Shown in pieces: positions 1-9,435 of a stretch of 64,000 nt of DNA (position 1 is the stretch's first letter; each line of letters opens with the position of its first letter). The stretch lies in NCBI GenBank assembly GCA_017620815.1, contig JAGAUI010000012.1, positions 64,856 through 128,855 on the forward strand, in the 5' to 3' direction. The notes under the pieces were generated by a model that was given only the letters and a program-made list of their open reading frames with translations, was not told the origin of the DNA and searched no databases. The stretch is from Flavobacteriales bacterium (GTDB taxonomy: Bacteria > Bacteroidota > Bacteroidia > Flavobacteriales > UBA1820). The translations under genes were made by a program, and so were the position numbers.

Positions 1-52
1 GAATACCTCTATAAAAAGAAAACAATTATCTAATAATTAAATAATCTCTTTT

Positions 53-3000
53 ATGAAAACATTCTTTAGAAGTTTTGCACTAATGATTGTTCTTCTGGCA
101 TCTGGCGTAGTAGCTACCGCACAGGTAACAACAGCCAGCATAGGTGGTTTGGTAACATCTACCGAAGGCGAAGCCCTACCAGGAGCAACTATCAAGGCTA
201 CACACACTCCTACAGGAACGGTTTATTTTGTATCTACTCACACCAATGGTAGATATAACATAGCCGGTATGCGTATAGGTGGTCCTTATACTCTGGAAAT
301 CTCATTTGTGGGGTATAAGACAGAAACTGTAAACAACATCTCTCTGGCTCTGGCAGAAGAGGCAGTGTATAACGTGAAAATGAGCGAAGAGGCTATGGCT
401 CTTGACGAAGTAGTGATAGTAGGTGAACGTAACCCTATCATAGGTCCAAACCGTACAGGCTCTCAAGAAATCTTCACTCGTGAAAAAATGGACCGTCTGC
501 CTACTATCGACCGTTCGCTGGCAGACTTTACCAAACTGACTCCTACCGCATCAAATGGTAACTTTGCTGGTACATCATATCGTTATAACAATACTACGGT
601 AGATGGTGCTTCATTTAATAACTCATTTGGTCTATCATCTGCACTAGGTGCTAGCGGTATAGAACCTATATCTCTAGAAGCCATAGAACAGATACAGGTG
701 ATGATAGCTCCTTTTGACGTACGTAACGGTGCGTTTACAGGTGCTGGTATTAACTCTGTAACCAAATCTGGTACAAACGAGTGGAAAGGTACTGCTTACT
801 GGTACATGAAATCTCCAGACCTAGAAGGTACTCGTCAGAAAGATGTCAAAGTAGCCAAAAACGACTTTACAGAAAACCACTATGGTCTATCGGTAGGTGG
901 TCCTCTTATCAAGAACAAACTGTTCTTCTTCCTTAATGCCGAACTAGACCGTATAGCTACTCCAGTTAACTGGCGTCCACGCCCTAATGCCTCTACTCCT
1001 ACTGCTGGTACAAACTATTCTATCGCAGACGAAGAAACACTTTCAAAACTAGCTCAGTTCCTTATAAATAATTTTGATTATAACCCAGGTTCATATAACG
1101 TGTCTTCTGTCCCTACCGAAGCAGACCGTATCACAGCCCGCCTAGACTGGAACATAGACACCAAAAACACATTGAGCTTTAAGTATTTCTACCTACGTTC
1201 ATTCTCAACTAGCCGTCCTTCTACTTCTGGAGCGATGCCTAATGGTCGTGGTGCCAATAAATTTGCCATACCTTTCTCTTCTTCTTACTACCGTGGAAAT
1301 AACAACTTCCACATCTTCATGGCAGACCTTAACACCACTATCAACGAACGTATGTCAAACACCCTTAAAGTAGGTTACTCTATGTTGCGTGACTACCGCT
1401 CTATGGACGGTGGTTTCTTCCCAGAAGTAAACATAGGTGATGGTAGCTCTACTGGTGGTAAATCAAATGCTTTCACTACATTTGGTACAGAAGCCAACTC
1501 TTATAACAACCTTCTACATTCAGATATCTTCCAGATTCAGGATAACTTCACATGGATAGTAGGAGACCATCAGCTTACATTTGGTACACAGAGTGATTAC
1601 CGTACATTCAAAAACGGTTTTGCTAACTCTTTTGCTGGTCAATATAAATATGACAGCATAGAACAATTCTATGCCGATGCAAATGCTCACCTTGCTTGGG
1701 TGGCAGCAGGTAGCGACCCTTCTAAACGTCCTACATCAAACGCTTCTTACTATAAACAAGTATATGCAGTAGATGGCGGTTTCCCATATGCTTACACTAG
1801 CGTTCTTACACTAGGTTTCTATGCTCAGGACCGTTGGACTATAACTCCTAAATTTAACCTTACATTTGGTGTACGTGCAGACATTCCTATCTTCACTAGC
1901 TCTATAGAAAAGAACACTATATTTGACGGTGTAACATTTGCTGGAGACCGTAAGATAGACACATCAAAACTTCCTTCTACCAAGGTTCTTATCTCTCCTC
2001 GTGTAGGATTTAACTGGGACGTACTAGGCGACCGCACACTTCAGGTACGTGGTGGTACAGGTATGTTTACAGGTACTCCTCCATATGTATGGATTTCAAA
2101 CCAAGCTGGTAACAACGGTCTGCTATTTGGTCAGACATCTACCAAATATGCTTTCTCTGGTAATACAAATATCCCAGCCGATGGTGGTGCAGCCAAAGCA
2201 TCTATCGCTATCACAGACCCAGACCTTAAATATCCTCAGGTATGGAAAACAAACGTAGCTGTGGACTACAAATGGGGTAATGGTTGGATAGCAACAGTGG
2301 AATTCCTTTACAACAAAGACGTAAATGGTCTATATCACATAGATATTAACCACCCTAACTACGACCGCTCTCTTGTAAAAGAACTTAACGGTGCAGACCA
2401 GCGTCCTTACTTCTTGAAAAACAAATTGCGTGACTGTGCTTATGACGTGATAATGATGACCAATACAAACAAAGGTTACTCACTATACACTACACTTCAG
2501 CTTCAGAAAGAATTCAAGGAAGGAGCTCTTAAAGGTCTTTATGTAAACGGTTCTTACTCATTTGGTGTAGCCAAATCTGTAAGTGATGGTTCTTCTTCTG
2601 TGGCTTCTTCTGCATATAAATATCGTGCAGCTGTACGTCCAGATGATGATGAGCTAGGATATTCTTCTGGTTCATTCCCAGACCGTTTCCTTCTTCAGGT
2701 TTCTTACCGCAAGGAATATGCAAAACACTTTGCTTCTTCTATAGGTATTATATATGACCGTTATGTTCCATTCCGTTACTCTTATACATATAACGGTGAC
2801 GTGAACAACGACAGCTATTCATATAACGACCTTATCTACGTTCCACGCAATATGGAAGAGATACGTATAGTACAGAAAGCTGGTGATACTCGTTCAGAAC
2901 TTGCTGTATGGAATGATATAAACGGTTTCATTAAACAAGACCCATATCTTTCTAAACACCGTGGTGAATATGTAGAACGTAATGGTGCTACTGCTCCTTA

Positions 3001-3316
3001 TGTAAACCAAGTTGACCTTAACTTCACTCAGGACTTCTTTGTAACTACACGCGGAGGAAAACGTAACACTATCCGTCTTTCTGCCGATATTACCAACTTC
3101 TTGAACCTTCTTAACAAGGATTGGGGTGTACAGCAGACAACAGTTCTAGGTAACCAACAGTATCAGTTCCTAGAGATGACAGAAAAACCATCTGCTGCCA
3201 ATAACTGGACTCCTGGTTTCACTATGCAGGATAACCTTACCAAAACATTTGAAGATTACGTAGGTTCTGCATCACGTTGGTCTATGCAGATAGGTGTTAA
3301 ATACCTATTCAACTAG
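53..3316 (+). CDS. Oar-like TonB-dependent receptor with carboxypeptidase-regulatory-like N-domain
   Basis: An outer-membrane beta-barrel receptor of 1087 residues, expected to take up an unknown ligand using TonB energy. Residues 1-23 form a signal peptide ending in ATA before Gln. Residues about 24-115 look like the carboxypeptidase-regulatory-like fold (GGLVTSTEGEALPGATI, then SFVGYKTETV). A TonB-box-like stretch (LDEVVIVGERN) and a plug region follow at about 120-240, with GAFTGAGINSVTKSGTNEWKG typical of the Oar class. The rest is barrel, ending in the aromatic-rich strand WSMQIGVKYLFN. There is no SusD partner downstream, so this is not a classical SusCD pair, and the substrate cannot be read from the sequence. 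The ATG lies in an A/T-rich leader. The promoter is probably upstream of the window. A strong terminator follows at 3342. Confidence 0.9.
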   Translation: MKTFFRSFALMIVLLASGVVATAQVTTASIGGLVTSTEGEALPGATIKATHTPTGTVYFVSTHTNGRYNIAGMRIGGPYTLEISFVGYKTETVNNISLALAEEAVYNVKMSEEAMALDEVVIVGERNPIIGPNRTGSQEIFTREKMDRLPTIDRSLADFTKLTPTASNGNFAGTSYRYNNTTVDGASFNNSFGLSSALGASGIEPISLEAIEQIQVMIAPFDVRNGAFTGAGINSVTKSGTNEWKGTAYWYMKSPDLEGTRQKDVKVAKNDFTENHYGLSVGGPLIKNKLFFFLNAELDRIATPVNWRPRPNASTPTAGTNYSIADEETLSKLAQFLINNFDYNPGSYNVSSVPTEADRITARLDWNIDTKNTLSFKYFYLRSFSTSRPSTSGAMPNGRGANKFAIPFSSSYYRGNNNFHIFMADLNTTINERMSNTLKVGYSMLRDYRSMDGGFFPEVNIGDGSSTGGKSNAFTTFGTEANSYNNLLHSDIFQIQDNFTWIVGDHQLTFGTQSDYRTFKNGFANSFAGQYKYDSIEQFYADANAHLAWVAAGSDPSKRPTSNASYYKQVYAVDGGFPYAYTSVLTLGFYAQDRWTITPKFNLTFGVRADIPIFTSSIEKNTIFDGVTFAGDRKIDTSKLPSTKVLISPRVGFNWDVLGDRTLQVRGGTGMFTGTPPYVWISNQAGNNGLLFGQTSTKYAFSGNTNIPADGGAAKASIAITDPDLKYPQVWKTNVAVDYKWGNGWIATVEFLYNKDVNGLYHIDINHPNYDRSLVKELNGADQRPYFLKNKLRDCAYDVIMMTNTNKGYSLYTTLQLQKEFKEGALKGLYVNGSYSFGVAKSVSDGSSSVASSAYKYRAAVRPDDDELGYSSGSFPDRFLLQVSYRKEYAKHFASSIGIIYDRYVPFRYSYTYNGDVNNDSYSYNDLIYVPRNMEEIRIVQKAGDTRSELAVWNDINGFIKQDPYLSKHRGEYVERNGATAPYVNQVDLNFTQDFFVTTRGGKRNTIRLSADITNFLNLLNKDWGVQQTTVLGNQQYQFLEMTEKPSAANNWTPGFTMQDNLTKTFEDYVGSASRWSMQIGVKYLFN

Positions 3317-3341
3317 TATAAAATTTATACTCGACCATAGT

Positions 3342-3373
3342 AAGGCTCTTCGATATCGAAGAGCCTTTTTTTT
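3342..3373 (+). terminator. Intrinsic terminator after TonB-dependent receptor
   Basis: A perfect 13-bp inverted repeat (AAGGCTCTTCGAT with its complement, no spacer) is followed by a run of eight T. It lies 25 bp after the receptor stop codon. Confidence 0.9.
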
Positions 3374-3398
3374 CATTCTATTTCACGCTTTATTTTCA

Positions 3399-3406
3399 TA
3401 TCTTTG
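3399..3406 (+). promoter_or_regulatory. gltX promoter -7 box
   Basis: TATCTTTG matches the Bacteroidota sigma-ABfr -7 consensus TAnnTTTG, 30 bp before the gltX start. No clean -33 TTTG is seen. Confidence 0.6.
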
Positions 3407-3436
3407 TCCCCAGTAAAATAAATACATAGACACATT

Positions 3437-4957
3437 ATGACAGAAAGAAGAGTTCGTGTACGTTTTGCTCCTAGTCCTACGGGGCCTCTTCACATAGGTG
3501 GAGTGCGTACAGCGTTATATAATTATCTATTTGCACGTCATCACGGTGGTGATTTCATATTGCGTATAGAGGATACAGACCAAAACCGCTATGTGGAAGG
3601 AGCCGAGGACTATATCATAAAATCTCTACTATGGTGTGGCCTTACTCCAGACGAAGGTCCAGGGGATTTGGGAGGAAAGTATGGGCCATATCGCCAGAGC
3701 GAACGCAAGGCTATGTATGCTGCTTATGCTGTGGAATTGGTGGAGAAAGGCTGGGCTTACTATGCCTTTGATACAGCCGAAGAGCTGGACGCATTACGCA
3801 AGGCTGCCGAAAGCGAGGGACGTGCATTTATATATAATTCTTCTACTCGCTCTACCCTATCCAATTCGCTTAATATGACTCCCGAAGAGTTAAAAGAAAA
3901 ATTGGATAGTGGAGTATCATACGTCATTCGCTTTAAAATCCCAGCAGAAGGAGATATCACTATCCATGATATGATACGTGGGGATATTACTTTCCACATG
4001 AGTGAACTGGATGACAAGGTGCTGTATAAATCTGACGGTATGCCTACATACCACCTTGCCAATATAGTAGATGACCATACTATGGATATATCTCACGTTA
4101 TACGCGGTGAGGAATGGTTGGCATCTATGCCATTGCACGTATTGCTTTATCGTGCGTTTGGATGGCAGGCACCAGAATTTGCACACCTTCCTCTTATACT
4201 TAAACCTTCGGGAAAAGGAAAACTATCCAAACGCGATGGCGACCAAGGTGGATTCCCTGTATTCCCACTAGAGTGGCATGCTCCATCGGGAGAGGTGTAT
4301 TCGGGTTATAGAGAGAGAGGATATATACAGGGTGCATTTATAAATATGTTGGCATTGCTGGGCTGGAACGATGGTACAGAACAAGAAATCTATACTGTGG
4401 AGGAACTCTCTCGTGCCTTTACGCTGGAAAAAGTAGGTAAGTCTGGTGCTCGTTTTGACCCAGAAAAGACGCGTTGGTTTAACCAGCAATATGTAAAGGC
4501 TATGAGTGATGAGGATTTCTTCTCATTTGTATCTCCTGTACTCAAAGCCAACGGCATAGGGTGTGATGAGTATGCACAGAAGGTATGTGCACTAGTCAAA
4601 GAGCGTTGTTCATTCCCCGAAGACATAATGGAGCACGGCGGATATTTCTTTTTCTCTCCTACCGAATATGACCCACAGGCACTTAAAAAGCGTTGGAAGG
4701 AAGGAACATCGGCACATCTTATGGTCATGGCAGATATTATCTCCCGTGAGTTTGCGGCTGGTAAACAGGTGATGCATGATGCTGTGATAGGCTATGCACA
4801 AGGCGAAGGTCTATCACTGGGACTCATAATGAACTCATTGCGTATAGCTCTAGTGGGTGCTGCCAAAGGTCCAGAGATATTTGATATCATAGAGACTCTG
4901 GGTGTAGAGGAAACAGTCTCACGCATACACCGTGCAGTAGATGTAGTGAAGATTTAA
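3437..4957 (+). CDS. gltX: Glutamyl-tRNA synthetase
   Basis: A class I aminoacyl-tRNA synthetase that charges tRNA-Glu with glutamate in the cytoplasm. The HIGH motif appears as HIGG at residues 19-22 within APSPTGPLHIGG. The KMSKS-type motif is KLSKR at 262-266. The 506-residue length fits the Bacteroidota form, which carries an insertion after KLSKR (GGFPVFPLEW onward). The catalytic fold covers roughly residues 1-330 and the anticodon-binding helical domain the rest. It stands alone, with its own promoter and a following terminator. Nothing in the sequence separates discriminating from non-discriminating charging of tRNA-Gln. Confidence 0.97.
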   Translation: MTERRVRVRFAPSPTGPLHIGGVRTALYNYLFARHHGGDFILRIEDTDQNRYVEGAEDYIIKSLLWCGLTPDEGPGDLGGKYGPYRQSERKAMYAAYAVELVEKGWAYYAFDTAEELDALRKAAESEGRAFIYNSSTRSTLSNSLNMTPEELKEKLDSGVSYVIRFKIPAEGDITIHDMIRGDITFHMSELDDKVLYKSDGMPTYHLANIVDDHTMDISHVIRGEEWLASMPLHVLLYRAFGWQAPEFAHLPLILKPSGKGKLSKRDGDQGGFPVFPLEWHAPSGEVYSGYRERGYIQGAFINMLALLGWNDGTEQEIYTVEELSRAFTLEKVGKSGARFDPEKTRWFNQQYVKAMSDEDFFSFVSPVLKANGIGCDEYAQKVCALVKERCSFPEDIMEHGGYFFFSPTEYDPQALKKRWKEGTSAHLMVMADIISREFAAGKQVMHDAVIGYAQGEGLSLGLIMNSLRIALVGAAKGPEIFDIIETLGVEETVSRIHRAVDVVKI

Positions 4958-4965
4958 TATGAACT

Positions 4966-5012
4966 GGCGATAAAAAACGCCGCCCCTGAAAGGGGCGGCG
5001 TTTTTTATCGCC
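4966..5012. terminator. Extended symmetric terminator after gltX
   Basis: A perfect 21-bp stem with a 5-base loop (TGAAA). The left arm is GGCGATAAAAAACG plus a CCGCCCC core. The right arm carries six T within the stem and ends TTATCGCC. The A-tract and T-tract sit inside the stem, so it could terminate in either direction, although both flanking genes read forward. Confidence 0.85.
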
Positions 5013-5064
5013 GATAAGCGAAATAAATAGTAGGGTATAAAAAAATGATGTGTAAGTAGCTCTA

Positions 5065-5094
5065 TTTGACACTATTTTACTACCTTTACCTTTC
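5065..5094 (+). promoter_or_regulatory. Possible promoter of the HU-SPOR gene
   Basis: TTTG at 5065-5068, then 18 bp, then TACCTTTC at 5087-5094. An overlapping near-match, TACCTTTA, lies at 5081-5088. Both depart from TAnnTTTG at the last base, so the call is tentative. Confidence 0.4.
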
Positions 5095-5149
5095 CAAAGG
5101 TGTGTACATATCTCTCTAGTGGGTATGTATGCGATAAAACATATCTATT

Positions 5150-6292
5150 ATGCTCATAGACAAATATATAGAAAATGCTCTCTATCTATATCAGTGTGTC
5201 ATAGTCCCTGGATTTGGGGGATTTTTGGCATTGGAGAAAGAGCCATATACCTCCCCCGATACAGGAAAGGTAAGTCCTGCTGCTAGGATATTTACGTTTA
5301 ATGCTTCGCTTAAGGTAAACGATGGCGTACTGGCTTCATATATAGCCAATATGCGAGACATAAGCTATTCAGAGGCTCTTATAGAGATAAGCCGAGCTGT
5401 GGACTATTACCTCTCTCGCCTCTCCAAAGGTGATGCTGTGGATATAGCAGGCGTGGGAATGATTAAACCTACCGATGCTGGTGAGTGGGTCTTTACTGCC
5501 TATGGAGAAAAATCATTCTCTCGTGAGAACTATGGTCTGGATACAGGGGTTATCACGCTAATGGAGGAAAAGGAAAAAGCAGGTCTTGCAGCTCATGAGG
5601 CAGAACCACCTGTGCGTCCTCTTACAGAAGAAACACCTGCCGATGCTCCTCTTACCTCCCCATCAGGTGAGGATAAACATAACGAAGATATTACAGCAAA
5701 TGATTTGGTGGAGGAGAAAGTGGAAGAAGAAATCCCAGAACTCTCATGGGAGAAATACAAGACTATAGAACAGCCTTCTACTGGTCGTACAGGTCGTAGA
5801 GTGTGGTATCTGCTAGTGGGAGCATTGGTGGCAGTGGGAGTATTACTATATGTGTTCAGTGATGATATAAAAGGCTATTTCGCAGTAGATAAACCACAGG
5901 TAGAGAAAAAGGTAATACATCATCCAGTAGCTGTTAAGGTAGATACTACTGCTGTCATAGATAGTGTAAAGAAAGACACCGTGGAGGTAGAGAAACCAGT
6001 AAAAAAAGCGGTGGTAGATGTAGAGGATTGGAATGCACGTTTTGTTCCACAGAATCGTTACTATGTGGTATGTATCTCTCTTTCTGTAGAGGAAAATGCC
6101 CGCCGAGAGCTATCTCGTTTGCGTGAGGAGGGTTACCCAGCAGTATTTGCTGGTCGTCAGGGAGGGCTTTATATGGTAGCATATGGAGCATTTGATTCTC
6201 GCGATGAGATGATGGAGATGTATGACAGCATACGCACACGACACAATGGCGAGGTGTGGGTTAAAGTATATAACCAAGTGCCCAAAAAATAA
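5150..6292 (+). CDS. HU/CCDC81-like domain, transmembrane, SPOR domain protein
   Basis: A 380-residue predicted inner-membrane protein. The first ~115 residues resemble the Bacteroidota HU-CCDC81 pair (YLYQCVIVPGFGGFLA, then VNDGVLASYIANMRDISYSEA). Next come an acidic linker rich in Glu/Pro/Thr, one transmembrane helix at about 217-237 (VWYLLVGALVAVGVLLYVF), a Val/Lys-rich linker, and a C-terminal SPOR domain at about 300-378 (RYYVVCISLSVEENARREL onward). SPOR domains bind denuded peptidoglycan glycans, often at division sites. The topology places the HU-like part in the cytoplasm and SPOR in the periplasm, which suggests a link between the cytoplasm and the wall. The role is inferred from domains only. 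Confidence 0.85.
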   Translation: MLIDKYIENALYLYQCVIVPGFGGFLALEKEPYTSPDTGKVSPAARIFTFNASLKVNDGVLASYIANMRDISYSEALIEISRAVDYYLSRLSKGDAVDIAGVGMIKPTDAGEWVFTAYGEKSFSRENYGLDTGVITLMEEKEKAGLAAHEAEPPVRPLTEETPADAPLTSPSGEDKHNEDITANDLVEEKVEEEIPELSWEKYKTIEQPSTGRTGRRVWYLLVGALVAVGVLLYVFSDDIKGYFAVDKPQVEKKVIHHPVAVKVDTTAVIDSVKKDTVEVEKPVKKAVVDVEDWNARFVPQNRYYVVCISLSVEENARRELSRLREEGYPAVFAGRQGGLYMVAYGAFDSRDEMMEMYDSIRTRHNGEVWVKVYNQVPKK

Positions 6293-6295
6293 TCG

Positions 6296-6303
6296 TAAAT
6301 TTG
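6296..6303 (+). promoter_or_regulatory. pheT operon promoter -7 box
   Basis: TAAATTTG is an exact TAnnTTTG match, 53 bp before the pheT ATG and just after the preceding stop codon. Confidence 0.6.
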
Positions 6304-6356
6304 CAGGATTAAAAGAAACAAGGATATAGAAATATAAATATACATAAAGAGATAAA

Positions 6357-8783
6357 ATGAAGATATCTTACAACCAACTCAAAGAATATGCCGCAGTGAA
6401 TCTTTCCCCCGAAAGAGCATGTGAAATATTGACCGACCTAGGTCTAGAAGTAGAAGGATTGGAAAAATGGGAGAGCCTACGCGGAGGATTGCGTGGGGTT
6501 GTGATAGGTAAAGTGCTTACCTGTGTTGACCACCCCAATTCAGACCACCTTCATATAACTACCGTTGATTTGGGACAAGGCGAACCAGTACAGATAGTAT
6601 GTGGTGCCCCAAATGTCGCTGTTGGTCAGACAGTACCGGTGGCTACCATTGGCACGGTGCTATATGATGAAGAAGGTGGTTCTTTCACTATAAAAGAAAG
6701 CAAGATACGCGGTGAGAAATCATATGGAATGATATGTGCCGAAGACGAACTAGGTATAGGAACTTCTCACGATGGTATCATGGTTCTACCAGATGATATA
6801 CCTGCTGGTACTCCTGCTGCACAGGTATTCGGTATAGAGGTAGACGATGTGATAGAGATAGGTCTTACTCCAAACCGTGGTGATGCTATGGGACATCTGG
6901 GAGTGGCTCGCGATTTGGCAGCACGTCTTAACTATGAGGGAGAAGATATAGAGATAAAGATGCCTGCTATGGATATAGAAGAGGTAGAGGGTTCTCCAGT
7001 AACTATTACGGTAGAAAATCCAGAAAAAGCGCCACGATATGCAGGTATAGTAGTAAAAGGAGTAAAGGTAGCTCCATCACCACAGTGGCTTGTCAACCGT
7101 CTGCACGCGGTGGGTATGGCGTCTATAAATAACGTAGTGGATATAACCAACTATGTGATGACTTCTCTCTCCCAACCTCTACACGCTTTTGATATGCGTC
7201 ATGTGGGAGGAGAAATACATGTGAAGACTTGTGAAGAAGGAACATCGTTTGTAACACTGGATGGAGTGGAGCATAAACTCTCTAGCGAAGACCTTATGAT
7301 ATGTTCTGCTACTGCCCCTATGTGCATAGCAGGTGTGTATGGCGGACTTGATTCTGGTATCAAGGACGATACTACCGATGTTTTTATAGAGAGTGCATAT
7401 TTTGACCCAGTGTCCATACGTAAGACAGCCAAACGTCACGGTTTCCATACCGAGGCTTCGTTCCGTTTTGAACGTGGTATAGACCCAAATATCACAATAT
7501 GCGGGCTTAAAATGGCTGCACATCTACTATGTGAGATAGCTGGAGGTAAAATAGCGTCTGCGGTGATGGACGTATGTAGTGATGAGAAGATAAAAGCTCC
7601 ATTTTCTGTGTCGTTGCGTCTTTCACACGTAAACAAATTGCTAGGAGTGGAAATCCCTGCCGATGATATCAGAAAGATACTCTCTACTCTAGAGATAGAA
7701 ATAAAGAAAGAAGATGGAGATATACTGGAGATAGAAGTCCCAGCATATCGTGTGGATGTACAACGCGAGGCCGATGTTATAGAGGACATATTGCGTGTGT
7801 ATGGCTATAACAATGTACCTGTTACCGACCAACTCCACACAGCCATAGTACCAGATGATAAAAAAAGTTCAGAACGTCTGTTTAATATCACAGGAGACCT
7901 GCTATCATCCATAGGGTTTAACGAGATAATGTCCAATTCGCTTACACGTGGTTCTTATGCTCTCCTTACAGAAGACATAGATAGTAAGACAGCTGTACGC
8001 CTTATGAACCCGCTGAGCAGTGACCTAGACACGTTGCGTCAGAGCCTTATGTTCAGTGCACTGGAGGCTGTAAATCGTAATGTAAGTTTCCGCAATTCAG
8101 ACCTTCGTTTCTATGAGCTGGGTAAAGTTTATAACAAATATGAAGATAGATATGTAGAAGAAACACGTCTGTCTATCCTTATGACAGGTAAATATAACAG
8201 CGAGAGTTGGTATGAGCCACAGCGAGATGTTACGTTCTATGACCTACGTGCTGTGATAGAGAGAGCATTGTATCGTCTAGGCATAAAAGGTCTTTCTACA
8301 CGTCCTAGCACTGCCGACTCTTTTGCCGAAGGCGTGGACATCTACTATAAAAAGACACTCGTTGCCCGTGGAGGTCGCGTATCCAAAAAAATCCTCAAAG
8401 CAATGGATATAGACCAGGCTGTTTACTATGCCGACGTGATGTGGGAAGCTGTTGTAGAACTAGCTCGTCGTGTAAAGGTAACTTGTGAGGATTTACCTAA
8501 ATATCCATCGGTACGTAGGGATTTGGCATTGCTGGTGGATAAAGATGTTACTTTCCAGCAGTTGTATGATGTGGCTATGGCTACAGAACGCAATATATTG
8601 CGAGAGGTAAATCTATTTGACGTGTATGAGGGTGATAAACTACCTGCTGGTAAGAAATCATATGCTCTATCATTTGTCCTTGCAGATGATAAAAAGACTC
8701 TGGAAGACAAACGCATAGAGATAACCATGAAAAAACTATCAGATGCCTTTGCACGTGGAGTGGGAGCAGAATTAAGAGGATAA
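6357..8783 (+). CDS. pheT: Phenylalanyl-tRNA synthetase beta subunit
   Basis: The beta chain of the heterotetrameric PheRS, which charges tRNA-Phe. At 808 residues it has the full bacterial layout: an N-terminal tRNA-binding OB fold at about 40-150 (GKVLTCVDHPNSDHLHI), the B3/B4 editing region at about 215-380, B5 at about 400-475, the core, and a C-terminal ferredoxin-like anticodon-binding domain at about 710-807 (KYPSVRRDLALLVDKDVTF). The alpha subunit gene pheS is not adjacent, so the two subunits are encoded apart. It begins a run with the PASTA and rluD genes, with gaps of only 19 and 24 bases. Confidence 0.97.
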   Translation: MKISYNQLKEYAAVNLSPERACEILTDLGLEVEGLEKWESLRGGLRGVVIGKVLTCVDHPNSDHLHITTVDLGQGEPVQIVCGAPNVAVGQTVPVATIGTVLYDEEGGSFTIKESKIRGEKSYGMICAEDELGIGTSHDGIMVLPDDIPAGTPAAQVFGIEVDDVIEIGLTPNRGDAMGHLGVARDLAARLNYEGEDIEIKMPAMDIEEVEGSPVTITVENPEKAPRYAGIVVKGVKVAPSPQWLVNRLHAVGMASINNVVDITNYVMTSLSQPLHAFDMRHVGGEIHVKTCEEGTSFVTLDGVEHKLSSEDLMICSATAPMCIAGVYGGLDSGIKDDTTDVFIESAYFDPVSIRKTAKRHGFHTEASFRFERGIDPNITICGLKMAAHLLCEIAGGKIASAVMDVCSDEKIKAPFSVSLRLSHVNKLLGVEIPADDIRKILSTLEIEIKKEDGDILEIEVPAYRVDVQREADVIEDILRVYGYNNVPVTDQLHTAIVPDDKKSSERLFNITGDLLSSIGFNEIMSNSLTRGSYALLTEDIDSKTAVRLMNPLSSDLDTLRQSLMFSALEAVNRNVSFRNSDLRFYELGKVYNKYEDRYVEETRLSILMTGKYNSESWYEPQRDVTFYDLRAVIERALYRLGIKGLSTRPSTADSFAEGVDIYYKKTLVARGGRVSKKILKAMDIDQAVYYADVMWEAVVELARRVKVTCEDLPKYPSVRRDLALLVDKDVTFQQLYDVAMATERNILREVNLFDVYEGDKLPAGKKSYALSFVLADDKKTLEDKRIEITMKKLSDAFARGVGAELRG

Positions 8784-8802
8784 TCACATATTTAGACATT
8801 AT

Positions 8803-9411
8803 ATGGCCATAAAAAAATCAGCAAAAAAAGGCTCTACTCCACTTTCTAGGTATCTGTGGGAACTGTTGGCGGTAGCTGTGGTGTTGCTAGTGATGGCGGT
8901 GGGAGCATATTTTGCACTATCATCATACACCCGACATGACGAAGTCTATCCTACTCCAGACCTCTATGGCATGAACATAGATAAGGCTAGGGAAACACTC
9001 CTCTCCCAAGGCTATAAATATGTAGTTGTGGATTCATCACGTTATGAACCTACCAAAGCTCCTCGTGCGGTGATATCACAAGACCCAGATGCGGGTTCTG
9101 GTATCAAGGCTGGACGTACTATTTATATAAAGATTAACCGTTCGTCATGGGAAGATGCAGTAGTCCCTCATGTTGATTTTGAAAATGACAAGGTAGTAAA
9201 CGTAGCTGCACGACTTACTGCTGCTGGATTTGTGGTGGGAGAGACCATATATGAACCACATATAGGTCGTGATGTGGTGCTTGGTCTTATGATAGGAGAA
9301 AATGAGATAGAACCGGGACAGAAATTCCCCAAACGCACCATCATAGACATCAAGGCAGGTGATGGCGGCGAGATGGCAGATACTCTTCTGGTAGAGGAAG
9401 AAGAATTTTAG
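8803..9411 (+). CDS. PASTA-domain membrane protein
   Basis: A 202-residue single-pass membrane protein. A short basic N-terminus is followed by one transmembrane helix at about 19-42 (LWELLAVAVVLLVMAVGAYF) and two PASTA-like repeats at about 48-113 and 118-187. Signature parts are PDLYGMNIDKARETLLSQGY, and SQDPDAGSGIKAGRTIYIKI. The acidic tail is LLVEEEEF. PASTA modules generally bind peptidoglycan or its precursors. In Firmicutes they usually sit on Ser/Thr kinases or PBPs, but here no kinase is fused or adjacent. It lies between pheT and rluD, presumably in one transcript. Confidence 0.88.
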   Translation: MAIKKSAKKGSTPLSRYLWELLAVAVVLLVMAVGAYFALSSYTRHDEVYPTPDLYGMNIDKARETLLSQGYKYVVVDSSRYEPTKAPRAVISQDPDAGSGIKAGRTIYIKINRSSWEDAVVPHVDFENDKVVNVAARLTAAGFVVGETIYEPHIGRDVVLGLMIGENEIEPGQKFPKRTIIDIKAGDGGEMADTLLVEEEEF

Positions 9412-9435
9412 TTAAGGGATTAACAGGGATAGGCA

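Noticed and set aside
53-3316. A SusC/SusD polysaccharide-utilisation locus
   Set aside because: The receptor lacks a SusD neighbour, and the next gene is gltX. The Oar-like layout differs from SusC.
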